Assembly: GCA_963548155.1 (NCBI GenBank)
Contig: CAUUTP010000029.1
Span: 1 to 21,696 of the forward strand
Reading direction: 5' to 3'
DNA from: Eikenella sp963548155
GTDB taxonomy: Bacteria; Pseudomonadota; Gammaproteobacteria; Burkholderiales; Neisseriaceae
DNA: 21,696 nucleotides
Of this stretch, positions 6,547 to 13,797 are shown piece after piece (the first letter of the stretch is position 1; each line of letters starts with the position of its first letter). Under the pieces are notes generated by a model. That model did not search any database and was not told the DNA's origin. It worked only from the letters and a program-made list of their open reading frames with translations. The position numbers were made by a program, and so were the translations under genes.

Positions 6547-7489
6547 CGCAGCCTCCGGTTTTCGGCTTGCTGCCCAAAATGTTAATCACTTTGCGTGCGG
6601 GTTTTTCAGGTAGCCCTTCGTCTTCGTCGTCGCGCGGGGCTTTAAAGGAAACGGTTTCGCTGTCGAAGGCCAAATCGCCGCCGTGTTTCAGGGTCTGACC
6701 ACGTTGCAACCCCGCGAAATCAAACAGTTCGGTATCGGCCAAATGCGAGGGCACTACGTTTTGCAAGGCGGAAAACATACTTTCGATGCGGCCGGGGAAG
6801 CGTTTGTCCCAGTCTTTCAGCATTTCGCTCACCACCTGCCGCTGCAGATTGGGCTGTGAGCCGCACAGATTGCAGGGAATAATGGGGAATTGCTTGATTT
6901 CGGCGTATTTAATCAAATCCTTTTCTTTCACATAGGCCAGCGGGCGGATCACGATGTGCTCGCCGTTGTCGCTCACCAGCTTGGGCGGCATGGCTTTGAG
7001 TTTGCCGCCGTAGAACATGTTTAAAAACAGGGTGGCGAGGATGTCGTCGCGGTGGTGGCCGAGCGCGATTTTGGTGCAACCCAGCTTTTTGGCCGTGCGG
7101 TAGAGGATGCCGCGCCGCAGTCGGCTGCACAGCGAGCAGGTGGTTTTGCCTTCATCGAGCACGCGCTTCACGGTGGAATAGGTATCTTCTTCCACAATTT
7201 TGAAGGGCACGCCGATAGAAGTCAGATACTCCGGCAATACGTACTCGGGAAAGCCGGGCTGTTTTTGGTCGAGGTTTACTGCCACCAGCTCGAAATCGAT
7301 CGGCGCGGAGGCTTGCAGGTGGCGCAGGATGTCTAAGAGGGCATAGCTGTCTTTGCCGCCGGAGAGGCAGACCATGACTTTATCGCCCTGTTCAATCATA
7401 TTGAAATCGTTAATCGCATGGCCCACGGCATGGCGCAGGCGTTTGTGCAGTTTGTTGGCTTCGTGTTCGTGTTTGGGTTTATTAGACAT
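6536..7489 (-). CDS. ttcA: tRNA 2-thiocytidine synthetase TtcA
   Basis: A 317-aa cytoplasmic enzyme that thiolates cytidine 32 of certain tRNAs using ATP and an iron-sulfur cluster. The PP-loop is SGGKDS at 43-48, and cluster cysteines appear as CSLC (C118, C121) and PCNLC (C206, C209). GHHRDD follows at 144-149. The ATG at 7489 gives MSNKPKHEHEANKL, matching family length; the frame stays open 67 codons upstream, but that extension crosses the promoter region and does not look like protein. No strong ribosome site precedes it. Near the C-terminus a DUS at 6605-6616 encodes G-L-P-E-K (292-296) in an acidic, poorly conserved tail. First gene of a two-gene operon with the CPBP protein. Confidence 0.96.
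   Translation of the reverse strand: MSNKPKHEHEANKLHKRLRHAVGHAINDFNMIEQGDKVMVCLSGGKDSYALLDILRHLQASAPIDFELVAVNLDQKQPGFPEYVLPEYLTSIGVPFKIVEEDTYSTVKRVLDEGKTTCSLCSRLRRGILYRTAKKLGCTKIALGHHRDDILATLFLNMFYGGKLKAMPPKLVSDNGEHIVIRPLAYVKEKDLIKYAEIKQFPIIPCNLCGSQPNLQRQVVSEMLKDWDKRFPGRIESMFSALQNVVPSHLADTELFDFAGLQRGQTLKHGGDLAFDSETVSFKAPRDDEDEGLPEKPARKVINILGSKPKTGGCGAL
6605..6616 (-). repeat. DUS inside ttcA
   Basis: TTCAGGTAGCCC on plus, reading G-L-P-E-K in the variable C-terminal tail of TtcA. Core 11 bases exact. Confidence 0.85.
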
Positions 7490-7541
7490 AATGGTGTGTT
7501 GGCAACGTAAAGTGCGGGATTGTAACGCAATGTAGGCTGAT

Positions 7542-7550
7542 TTTATAGCA
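7542..7550 (-). promoter_or_regulatory. Possible extended -10 promoter of ttcA
   Basis: TGCTATAAA on the minus strand, with TATAAA at 7542-7547 and a TGC extension. Expected leader about 45 bases to the ATG at 7489. No -35 seen. Confidence 0.4.
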
Positions 7551-7571
7551 GGTAAAGTATCGGCCCGGCAG

Positions 7572-7600
7572 CTGAAAGTATGCAAAGAATACGGTACACT
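7572..7600 (+). promoter_or_regulatory. Promoter of the DUF4149 gene
   Basis: CTGAAA (7572-7577, four of six -35 matches) and TACACT (7595-7600, four of six -10 matches) with a 17-base spacer, then GCG. Leader about 32 bases. It is divergent from the ttcA promoter. Confidence 0.4.
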
Positions 7601-7638
7601 GCGTTTCGTTTTAAACAAAAAGCAGAGAAAGGAAACGA

Positions 7639-8094
7639 ATGTTTGCAAATCGAGTGTTGGCCCTGTTAGCTGCCGTGTGGTTTGGCGCATATCTTTTGGC
7701 CGGCTACGGTGTGGCGCCGCTATTGTTCCAATCTCTGCCCAAAGAGCAGGCCGGAAGCCTGGCCGGTGTGCTGTTTAGCGCAGTGAACTATATCGGGCTG
7801 TTTGTGTGGGCCATCCTTTATTTGGCCGGCCTCTCGGCGCAGCAGCGCAGCTACGGCCAACGCAGCAAACTCAGCTCGCGCACCGTTGCCCTCACCTGGC
7901 TGCTGCTGGCTATTTCACAATTTGCGCTGGTGCCGCTTATCCGTGCCCTGCGCAGCGGGCAGACGCATTGGCTATCCAACCTGCTCGGCGGCGAGCTGTC
8001 TTTCTGGCACAGCATGTCCAGCAGCCTGTATGTGTTCATCAGCCTGCTCGGCCTGTTTTTAATCATGCGCCTGTTGCGTTTCGAGTGGCAATAA
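7639..8094 (+). CDS. DUF4149 membrane protein
   Basis: A 151-aa integral membrane protein matching, from memory, the DUF4149 family found beside unrelated housekeeping genes in betaproteobacteria. Four hydrophobic segments are visible at about 4-28, 42-65, 83-104 and 127-147; the loop between the third and fourth includes RALRSGQTHWLSN, and SFWHSMSS follows just before the last segment. AGGA six bases before the ATG supports the start. It appears to be a single-gene unit: a promoter lies just upstream and an inverted DUS terminator just downstream. No biochemical function is known to me. Confidence 0.88.
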   Translation: MFANRVLALLAAVWFGAYLLAGYGVAPLLFQSLPKEQAGSLAGVLFSAVNYIGLFVWAILYLAGLSAQQRSYGQRSKLSSRTVALTWLLLAISQFALVPLIRALRSGQTHWLSNLLGGELSFWHSMSSSLYVFISLLGLFLIMRLLRFEWQ

Positions 8095-8105
8095 GTCTGA
8101 TTGAA

Positions 8106-8144
8106 AAGGCTACCTGAAAGTTTAGCCGCGTTTCAGGTAGCCTT
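8106..8144 (+). terminator. Terminator after the DUF4149 gene, inverted DUS pair
   Basis: 14-bp stem (8106-8119 with 8131-8144), 11-base loop, T-ending right arm, 11 bases past the stop codon. Both arms hold exact 12-mers. Confidence 0.85.
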
Positions 8145-8151
8145 TAACCGC

Positions 8152-8180
8152 TTGCCGCCCCATGCCCGCACTTATACAAT
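8152..8180 (+). promoter_or_regulatory. Promoter of ubiK-comM
   Basis: TTGCCG (8152-8157, four of six) and TACAAT (8175-8180, five of six), spacer exactly 17, followed by GCG. Leader about 30 bases to the ubiK ATG. Confidence 0.55.
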
Positions 8181-8217
8181 GCGCCCATCCCAACCCTTCA
8201 AAAATAAAGGAAACCCC

Positions 8218-8484
8218 ATGCTGGCCAAACAAATCCTCGACGAACTCGCCGGAAAAATCGGCGGCGCCATCGCTGAAAGCCCGGTGAAAGACGTGGAAAA
8301 AAACGTGAAAACCCTGCTCGGCAGCACATTCAGCAAGCTCGATTTGGTAACGCGCGAAGAGTTCGACATCCAACAGCAGGTGCTCATCAAAACCCGCGAA
8401 AAACTGGCTGCCTTAGAAGCGCGCCTGGCCAAGCTGGAAGCCGACGCTCCGGCCACCCTGCCCAACCCTTCCGAACAGCAATAG
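8218..8484 (+). CDS. ubiK: Ubiquinone biosynthesis accessory factor UbiK
   Basis: An 88-aa protein of the UbiK/YqiC (BMFP) family, which associates with the soluble ubiquinone-biosynthesis complex and membranes in gammaproteobacteria. The N-terminus MLAKQILDELAGKI can form an amphipathic helix; FDIQQQVLIKTREKLAALEARLAKLE at about 56-80 is the predicted trimeric coiled coil. The frame is open 39 codons further upstream, but AAGGA seven bases before this ATG and the promoter at 8152-8180 decide the start. Ten bases separate it from comM, so the two are one transcription unit. Confidence 0.9.
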   Translation: MLAKQILDELAGKIGGAIAESPVKDVEKNVKTLLGSTFSKLDLVTREEFDIQQQVLIKTREKLAALEARLAKLEADAPATLPNPSEQQ

Positions 8485-8494
8485 GAAGCGCAGC

Positions 8495-9991
8495 ATGAGT
8501 TTGGCGGTGGTATACAGCCGGGCGCTCAGCGGCATGGCCGCGCCCTTGGTGGAAGTGGAATCCCACTTGGCCAACGGCCTGCCCGCGTTCAATATCGTCG
8601 GCCTGCCCGATACCGAAGTGAAAGAAAGCCGCGACCGCGTGCGTGCCGCCATCATTCAAAGCGGCTTCGATTTCCCCGCCAAAAAAATCACTGTCAATCT
8701 TGCCCCGGCAGATTTGCCAAAAGAATCCGGCCGTTTCGACCTGCCGATTGCCGTGGGCATTCTCGCCGCCTCCGGCCAAATCGCCATTTCGCCCGAAGAA
8801 TTGGCCAAATACGAACTGGCTGGCGAGCTGGCTTTGTCCGGCCTGCTGCGCCCGGTGCGTGGTGCGCTGGCCATGGTGTGGCAGAGCACGCAGGCGCGGC
8901 GCCGTTTTATTTTGCCGCAAGAGAGCGCCGAGCAGGCCGCGTTGATTGAACGCGCCGAAGTATTGGCTGCCGAAAGCCTGGTGGCCGTAGCCGCCCACCT
9001 CAACGGTATTGCCGCCCTGCCCCGCTGCCAAGCCCGTGCCGAAGCGGCCGAAGAAGCGCCCTATCCCGACCTGCAAGACGTAAAAGGCCAGCACACCGCG
9101 CGGCTCGCGCTTGAAATTGCCGCTGCCGGCGGCCACAGTATCCTGATGAGCGGTCCGCCCGGCACCGGAAAATCCATGCTGGCACAACGCCTGCCCGGCA
9201 TCCTGCCGCCACTCTCCGACGACGAAATCACCGAAACCTGGGCACTGCGTTCGCTGCTGCACCAGCAACACAGTTTCTCCCGCCGCCGCCCCTTCCGTTC
9301 GCCACACCACAGCGCCAGCGCCGCCGCCATGGTGGGCGGCGGTTCCGATCCCAAGCCAGGCGAAATTTCCCTGGCGCACAACGGCGTATTGTTTCTCGAC
9401 GAATTGCCCGAGTTCGACCGCAAGGTGCTGGAAATGCTGCGCGAGCCGCTGGAAAACGGCCTTATCCACATTTCCCGCGCCAGCCGCCAAGCCACCTATC
9501 CCGCCCGCTTCCAGCTGGTCGCCGCCATGAACCCCTGCCCCTGCGGCTACCTCGGTCACCCTGCCAAACCCTGCCGCTGCACGCCCGAAAGCATTGCCCG
9601 TTATCGCGGCAAAATTTCCGGCCCGCTCTTGGACAGGATTGATTTGATTATCGAAGTGCCCGCCCTCTCCGCCGCCGAGCTCACCCAAGCCACACCCGGC
9701 GAGCCCAGCGCCGCCGTGCGGGAACGCGTACTGGCCGCACGCGAGCGCCAACAGCGGCGGCAAGGCAAAAGTAACGCCCTGCTCAACGTAACCGAGCTAG
9801 ACGAGCTAGCCGCCATCGAGCCCGAAGCCAAAGCTGCCCTCTCCGCCGTGTTGGAAAAACTCTCGCTTTCCGCCCGCAGCTACCACCGTATCCTGCGCAT
9901 CGCCCGTACCCTGGCCGACTTGGCCGGCAGCGACACCGTAAACCAGCGCCACGTCATGCAGGCCGTGAGCTTCCGCCGCACCCCGTCTTGA
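8495..9991 (+). CDS. comM: ComM, branch-migration helicase of natural transformation (YifB family)
   Basis: A 498-aa AAA+ ATPase of the Mg-chelatase-like YifB/ComM family. ComM forms hexameric rings that extend branch migration during integration of transforming DNA. The N-terminal domain (1-170) carries VVYSRALSGMAAPLVEVE and the Lon-like GLPAFNIVGLPDTEVKESRDRV. Walker A is GPPGTGKS at 220-227 and Walker B LFLDELPEF with D302-E303. A cysteine cluster follows: MNPCPCG (C348, C350) and KPCRC (C360, C362), then the arginine-rich RYRGKISGPLLDRIDL. The C-terminal helical domain ends at SFRRTPS. A weak GGAAG site precedes the ATG. A transformation helicase is apt in a genome saturated with uptake sequences. 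Confidence 0.96.
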   Translation: MSLAVVYSRALSGMAAPLVEVESHLANGLPAFNIVGLPDTEVKESRDRVRAAIIQSGFDFPAKKITVNLAPADLPKESGRFDLPIAVGILAASGQIAISPEELAKYELAGELALSGLLRPVRGALAMVWQSTQARRRFILPQESAEQAALIERAEVLAAESLVAVAAHLNGIAALPRCQARAEAAEEAPYPDLQDVKGQHTARLALEIAAAGGHSILMSGPPGTGKSMLAQRLPGILPPLSDDEITETWALRSLLHQQHSFSRRRPFRSPHHSASAAAMVGGGSDPKPGEISLAHNGVLFLDELPEFDRKVLEMLREPLENGLIHISRASRQATYPARFQLVAAMNPCPCGYLGHPAKPCRCTPESIARYRGKISGPLLDRIDLIIEVPALSAAELTQATPGEPSAAVRERVLAARERQQRRQGKSNALLNVTELDELAAIEPEAKAALSAVLEKLSLSARSYHRILRIARTLADLAGSDTVNQRHVMQAVSFRRTPS

Positions 9992-10077
9992 AAAGACGGC
10001 TGGCTGTAAGTACACACAGCCAGGCGAACCAATGCAACAGTATGCTCCATTTAGATTCACTCTTTAAAGAAACGGAT

Positions 10078-10120
10078 TTTCAGGTAGCCTCCCCCCGTGC
10101 TTCCCCCAGGCTACCTGAAA
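10078..10120 (+). terminator. Terminator of ubiK-comM, inverted DUS pair
   Basis: 13-bp stem (10078-10090 with 10108-10120), 17-base C-rich loop, 86 bases past the comM stop. Two small unrelated stems, CCGTCTT/AAGACGG around the comM stop and CTGGCTGT/ACAGCCAG at 10000-10023, lie between and lack T runs. Confidence 0.7.
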
Positions 10121-10174
10121 CCGCCCGTCCGCCTGAAAGAACATGTAAAAAGCTTCCGCCGCAGCAAACGGTTT

Positions 10175-10183
10175 TGATAAAAT
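10175..10183 (+). promoter_or_regulatory. Extended -10 promoter of the SPOR-domain gene
   Basis: TGATAAAAT (TAAAAT at 10178-10183) followed by GCGGC, the same arrangement as the ftsK promoter. Leader about 24 bases. Confidence 0.5.
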
Positions 10184-10213
10184 GCGGCACCTTTTTAGCA
10201 ATCCATTTCCCCC

Positions 10214-11005
10214 ATGCAAAACAAACCCTACGGTAAAGGCCTTTCCGGCTTTATATTCGGCCTCCTGCTTGCCACCCTCATCATCGGCGTGGTTTTGTAT
10301 TTCCTCAACAACACGCCCTCCGGCATCAAACAGCCCGAAGCGCCGAAAACCGAAATCCAGCCCGAAATCCTCACGCCGCGCCAAGGACACCAGCCCGAAC
10401 AGCGCCCGAACGATACCACCACCGCCGGTTCCGACAGCGGCCACTATACCCTGCCGCCCGGCGACATCACCGACAAACCGCCCGTAGCCGCCTCCGTGCC
10501 GCAGCAGGCCAGCACGCCTGCACAGCGCCAGGAAGACAAGCCCGCGCAGGAAGACAAACCCGTACAAACCAAACCGCGCGAGCCGCAGCGCAAACCCGAA
10601 CCGGAAGCCAAGCCCACGCCCGAGCAGATTTTGGAAAGCGGCAACGTAGAGCGTGCCCGCGAGCAAGCCCGCCGCCAGCGGCGTGAAGCCGAAGCCAAAG
10701 CGGCACGCGAAGCCGAAGCCAAAGCCGCCGAGCAGCGTGCCCAACGCAATGCCGAAGCGCACAGCGGCGGCAACGGCCGCTATATCGTGCAGATGGGCTC
10801 CTACAACAACCCGGAAGCGGCCGACACCCAACGCGCCAAACTCGCCATGCTCGGTGTGAACGCCCGCGTGGCCAGCAGCAAACGCAGCGACGGCCAAACC
10901 GTATATCGCATCCAAAGCGGCCGCCTCAACCGTGCCGAAGCCCAAGCCCTCAGCGAACGCCTGCGCGGCAACGGCATCGACACCCTGACTCGCCAAGCCG
11001 ATTAA
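10214..11005 (+). CDS. SPOR-domain cell-division protein, FtsN/tetrapac-like
   Basis: A 263-aa protein with FtsN architecture: short cytoplasmic tail, one membrane anchor (about 12-31), a long periplasmic linker rich in P, Q, E and K (32-145), an R/A/E-rich charged helix (145-182: ERAREQARRQRREAEAKAAREAEAKAAE in pieces), and a C-terminal SPOR domain (about 188-262, opening RYIVQMGSYNNPEAA). SPOR domains bind denuded peptidoglycan at the septum. In Neisseria a SPOR protein called tetrapac (Tpc) is encoded, as I recall, near a dsbA gene, and its loss impairs cell separation and transformation; this gene is probably its counterpart. No clear ribosome site precedes the ATG. dsbA follows 38 bases downstream without a terminator. 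Confidence 0.88.
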   Translation: MQNKPYGKGLSGFIFGLLLATLIIGVVLYFLNNTPSGIKQPEAPKTEIQPEILTPRQGHQPEQRPNDTTTAGSDSGHYTLPPGDITDKPPVAASVPQQASTPAQRQEDKPAQEDKPVQTKPREPQRKPEPEAKPTPEQILESGNVERAREQARRQRREAEAKAAREAEAKAAEQRAQRNAEAHSGGNGRYIVQMGSYNNPEAADTQRAKLAMLGVNARVASSKRSDGQTVYRIQSGRLNRAEAQALSERLRGNGIDTLTRQAD

Positions 11006-11043
11006 CCCGCACGTCATCAAACCTCATATAACGAAAGACCAAC

Positions 11044-11712
11044 ATGAAACTGAAAGCCCTACTTCTCTCCGCCCTTACCGTCTTTGCCGTCACTGCCGCC
11101 CAAGCCAAAGCCGTGGAAGGCACCGACTACATTGTGCGCAGCAATGTGATTAAACCCGTGCAGCCCAATAAAATTGAAGTAACCGAATTCTTCGGCTATT
11201 TCTGCATCCACTGCCAACACCTTGAGCCGACTATCGAACAGCAAAGCAAACGCTTCGCCTCCGACACCGTATTGCGCCAAGAGCATGTGGTGTGGCAGCC
11301 TGCCCACCAAACCCTCGCCCGCCTGGCTGCTGCCGTGAAATCCACCGGCCTCTCCCGCCAAGCCAATCAGGCCATCTTCAAAGCCCTGATGGACGGCGTT
11401 GTAACCGACGAAACCAGCCTGAAAAACTGGATTCAGCAGCAACCCTACGGCAGCCGCCTGCTCGCCGCCTATAACAGCCCGCAGGCCGCCGCAGCCGCCC
11501 AAACCATGCAGCAGCAAACCGTTACCTACAACATCACCAAAACCCCGACGGTGGTGGTGGGCGGCAAATACGAGCTGACCGACTCCAAAAACATGGCCGT
11601 GATGCAAGAGCTGATTGAAAAAGTACGCGCCGAACGCGGTATGCCCGCTCCCGCTCCGCGCACCATGGTGCGCAGCCGCGGCGCAGCCATCGCCGGCCAA
11701 GCCAACCGCTAA
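11044..11712 (+). CDS. dsbA: Thiol:disulfide interchange protein DsbA
   Basis: A 222-aa periplasmic oxidase that forms disulfide bonds in exported proteins. A signal peptide covers about 1-21 (MKLKALLLSA core, AQA cleavage), without a lipobox cysteine, so it is soluble, unlike the lipoprotein DsbA1 and DsbA2 of meningococci. The active site is C54-I55-H56-C57 (FFGYFCIHCQHLEP) and the cis-proline P168 in KTPTVVV. The C-terminus has a basic extension (RTMVRSRGAAIAGQANR). It follows the SPOR gene closely and probably shares its transcript, ending at a DUS hairpin. In competent Neisseria DsbA folds pilus and uptake proteins, so the link with comM may be functional. The local carbonic anhydrase with its cysteine pair is a possible client. 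Confidence 0.95.
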   Translation: MKLKALLLSALTVFAVTAAQAKAVEGTDYIVRSNVIKPVQPNKIEVTEFFGYFCIHCQHLEPTIEQQSKRFASDTVLRQEHVVWQPAHQTLARLAAAVKSTGLSRQANQAIFKALMDGVVTDETSLKNWIQQQPYGSRLLAAYNSPQAAAAAQTMQQQTVTYNITKTPTVVVGGKYELTDSKNMAVMQELIEKVRAERGMPAPAPRTMVRSRGAAIAGQANR

Positions 11713-11725
11713 AGCGGCGCATCAA

Positions 11726-11765
11726 TTTTCAGGTAGCCCGTACTCCGATACAGGCTACCTGAAAA
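11726..11765 (+). terminator. dsbA terminator, inverted DUS pair
   Basis: 13-bp stem (11726-11738 with 11753-11765), 14-base loop, 13 bases after the dsbA stop. DUS cores at 11728 (minus) and 11752 (plus). Confidence 0.8.
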
Positions 11766-11796
11766 ACATTGACCCCACGTTTTAAGAGTTTGACCA

Positions 11797-12618
11797 ATGA
11801 ACCTGCTCCTCGCCTTCAAAGCCCTCTTCCTCGGCATCATCGAAGGCCTCACCGAATTTCTGCCCATTTCCAGCACCGGCCACCTGATTGTGGCCGGCAG
11901 CCTCATCGGCTTCGATGCCGAAAGCCATGCCGTATTCAACATCGCCATCCAACTCGGCGCCATCCTCGCCGTGGTGTATGAATACCGCACCCGCTTTACC
12001 CATGTGCTCACCCATATCGGCAAAGACCGGCTATCCAACCGCTTCGTGCTCAACCTGGCCATCGCCTTCATTCCTGCCGCCGCCATCGGCCTGCTGCTCA
12101 ACGACTTCATCGAAAAAGTGCTGTTCAACCCCGTGAGCGTGGCTGCGGCGCTGGTGGTGGGTGGCTTTTTGATTTTGTGGATTGAAAAACGGCAAAGCCG
12201 CGTGCCACCGAAAGTGCGCAGCGTGGACGATATGCGCCCGCGTGATGCGCTGGCCGTAGGTCTGTTCCAAATTTTGGCTCTGATTCCCGGCACTTCCCGC
12301 TCCGGCAGCACCATCATGGGCGGCATGGTATGGGGGCTCGACCGCAAAACCGCCACCGAATTCTCCTTCTTTCTCGCCGTGCCGATTATGGTAGCCGCCT
12401 CCGGCTACAGCATTTTAAAAAACCTCAGCGCCTTTTCCTCGCAGGAGCTCGGCCTCATCGCCATCGGCTTTGCCGCCGCCTTCGCTTCCGGCCTCATCGC
12501 CGTAAAAGCCCTGCTGCGTTTTGTGTCCAGCAAAAATTTCGTGCCCTTCGCCTACTACCGCATCATCTTCGGCGGCATCATCCTGCTCACTTGGCTGTGC
12601 GGCTGGGTTAATTGGTAG
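11797..12618 (+). CDS. uppP: Undecaprenyl-diphosphate phosphatase
   Basis: A 273-aa polytopic inner-membrane enzyme (BacA/UppP family) that removes a phosphate from undecaprenyl diphosphate, recycling the lipid carrier for peptidoglycan and other surface polysaccharides; extra copies give bacitracin resistance. Motif 1, EGLTEFLPISSTGHL, carries E16, E20 and S25-S26; motif 2, PGTSRSGST, begins at P164 with R168. About eight hydrophobic segments are visible, ending FGGIILLTWLCGW. Length equals the family norm. A weak AAGAG lies eight bases before the ATG. It lies between DUS hairpins, so it is probably a single-gene unit. Confidence 0.96.
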   Translation: MNLLLAFKALFLGIIEGLTEFLPISSTGHLIVAGSLIGFDAESHAVFNIAIQLGAILAVVYEYRTRFTHVLTHIGKDRLSNRFVLNLAIAFIPAAAIGLLLNDFIEKVLFNPVSVAAALVVGGFLILWIEKRQSRVPPKVRSVDDMRPRDALAVGLFQILALIPGTSRSGSTIMGGMVWGLDRKTATEFSFFLAVPIMVAASGYSILKNLSAFSSQELGLIAIGFAAAFASGLIAVKALLRFVSSKNFVPFAYYRIIFGGIILLTWLCGWVNW

Positions 12619-12663
12619 AACACCCAATTAGGCAAGGCTGGCTGAAACAGGCTCATTTATCTT

Positions 12664-12707
12664 TTTCAGGTAGCCTCAAACCCAGCAACCATAAAGGCTA
12701 CCTGAAA
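12664..12707 (+). terminator. uppP terminator, inverted DUS pair
   Basis: 13-bp stem (12664-12676 with 12695-12707) and an 18-base loop. A degenerate DUS-like AGGCTGGCTGAA lies at 12635-12646, and a third exact DUS follows at 12752. Confidence 0.7.
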
Positions 12708-12751
12708 TAAGCAACGCAAGTTAAAGCAAAGCTAAAACGGCAACACTATTT

Positions 12752-12763
12752 TTCAGGTAGCCT
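12752..12763 (-). repeat. DUS before the hydrolase gene
   Basis: Exact TTCAGGTAGCCT, 29 bases before the lipoprotein start. It can pair with the copy at 12695 as an alternative to 12665. Confidence 0.85.
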
Positions 12764-12792
12764 CCGCACCAAGGCTGCCGCCCACACTAACC

Positions 12793-13623
12793 ATGAAACA
12801 CAAATCCATCTTTTTCGGCCTAGCCGCCCTCCTCGCCATTCTGTTCGGCCTGTCCTCCTGCGCCAAACAGGCCTTTTACTATCCCGACCATACCGACTAC
12901 GGCTCGCCCGCCCAATCCGGCCTGCCCTACGAAAACGTCTCCTTCCAAAGCGCCGACGGCACACCCCTGCACGGCTGGTTTGTGCCCGCACGCGGTGTGG
13001 CTGACGCCAAACAAGCCCGCGCCACCATCATCCACTTCCACGGCAACGCGCAAAACCTCACCGCCCACTGGCAGGCCGTGAAATGGCTGCCCGAACACGG
13101 CTACAACGTTTTCCTGTTCGACTATCGCGGCTACGGCCAATCCGCAGGCGAGCCCAACCCCGAAGGCCTGTTTGCCGACGGCAACGCCGCGTTGGATTAT
13201 GTGCGCAGCCGCCCCGATGTAAACCCCGAACGCCTGCTCGTGTTCGGCCAAAGCCTGGGCGGCACCAACGCCATTGCCGTGGTGGGCGCAGGCAACAAAG
13301 CCGGCGTGCGCGCCGTGGCCATCGAATCCACCTTCTCTTCCTACTCCAGCATCGCCAACGACAAACTCCCCGGCGCCGGCATCCTGGTGGGCAACCGCTA
13401 CAGCGCCCGCCGCTTCGTGGCGCAAATCAGCCCCATCCCCCTGCTGCTGATGCACGGCACCGCCGACCAAGTCATCCCCGCCAAACACTCGCAAATCCTA
13501 TTCGATCTCGCCCAAGAGCCCAAACAGCTGATCCTCATCCCCAACGGCACCCACCTCGGCCTATCCGGCAAAGGCGGCTACGAAATGCAGCTGCTGAATT
13601 TCTTCAATCGGCACAGCGAATAG
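12793..13623 (+). CDS. Alpha/beta-hydrolase lipoprotein
   Basis: A 276-aa serine hydrolase of the YfhR/ABHD13-like group, probably lipid-anchored. The signal peptide ends in the lipobox L-S-S-C with C23, suggesting attachment to the cell envelope. Residues 24-60 (FYYPDHTDYGSP, DGTPLHGWFVP) are typical for the group. HFHGNAQN at 81-88 supplies the oxyanion hole; the nucleophile is S154 in GQSLGG, with D225 (HGTADQVIP) and H254 (NGTHLGL) completing the triad. The substrate is unknown; relatives are annotated as esterases or lysophospholipases. No ribosome site is evident before the ATG. It ends at a non-DUS terminator. Confidence 0.9.
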   Translation: MKHKSIFFGLAALLAILFGLSSCAKQAFYYPDHTDYGSPAQSGLPYENVSFQSADGTPLHGWFVPARGVADAKQARATIIHFHGNAQNLTAHWQAVKWLPEHGYNVFLFDYRGYGQSAGEPNPEGLFADGNAALDYVRSRPDVNPERLLVFGQSLGGTNAIAVVGAGNKAGVRAVAIESTFSSYSSIANDKLPGAGILVGNRYSARRFVAQISPIPLLLMHGTADQVIPAKHSQILFDLAQEPKQLILIPNGTHLGLSGKGGYEMQLLNFFNRHSE

Positions 13624-13638
13624 AACCCGCAATCGCGT

Positions 13639-13690
13639 ATAGCGGCACTCCTGTAATTGCAGCCCAGGAATGCCGCTATTTTTCTTTTTC
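13639..13690 (+). terminator. Rho-independent terminator without a DUS
   Basis: A 15-base stem with one mismatch (13639-13653 with 13665-13679), 11-base loop, followed by TTTTCTTTTT. Apart from the carbonic anhydrase terminator it is the only clear terminator here not made from Eikenella-type DUS copies. Confidence 0.85.
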
Positions 13691-13703
13691 AACATTCCGT
13701 TTT

Positions 13704-13715
13704 TTCAGGTAGCCC
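13704..13715 (-). repeat. DUS upstream of the aminotransferase gene
   Basis: TTCAGGTAGCCC, unpaired, between the hydrolase terminator and the putative promoter at 13734. Confidence 0.85.
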
Positions 13716-13733
13716 TTGCCGCCGAAATCAGCG

Positions 13734-13739
13734 TAAAAT
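13734..13739 (+). promoter_or_regulatory. Possible -10 element of the aminotransferase gene
   Basis: TAAAAT followed by TGCCCC, about 59 bases before the ATG. No convincing -35. Confidence 0.3.
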
Positions 13740-13797
13740 TGCCCCGGCATTACCCTTTCCGTTTAATTGTTCCACCCGATAAAAAAGGAAGACACCC

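Noticed and set aside
8387..9763. 458-codon open frame on the minus strand opposite comM
   Set aside because: It mirrors comM, which has clear catalytic motifs; the minus-strand product is G, A, H and Q rich with no recognisable domain. High GC gives long antisense frames here.
9983..10023. Small stems around the comM stop as the terminator
   Set aside because: Stems of 7-8 bp without T runs; the DUS hairpin at 10078-10120 is a better candidate.
10033..10068. 11-codon frame after comM with a nearby AGG
   Set aside because: Too short, no conservation evidence, and lies before the comM terminator.
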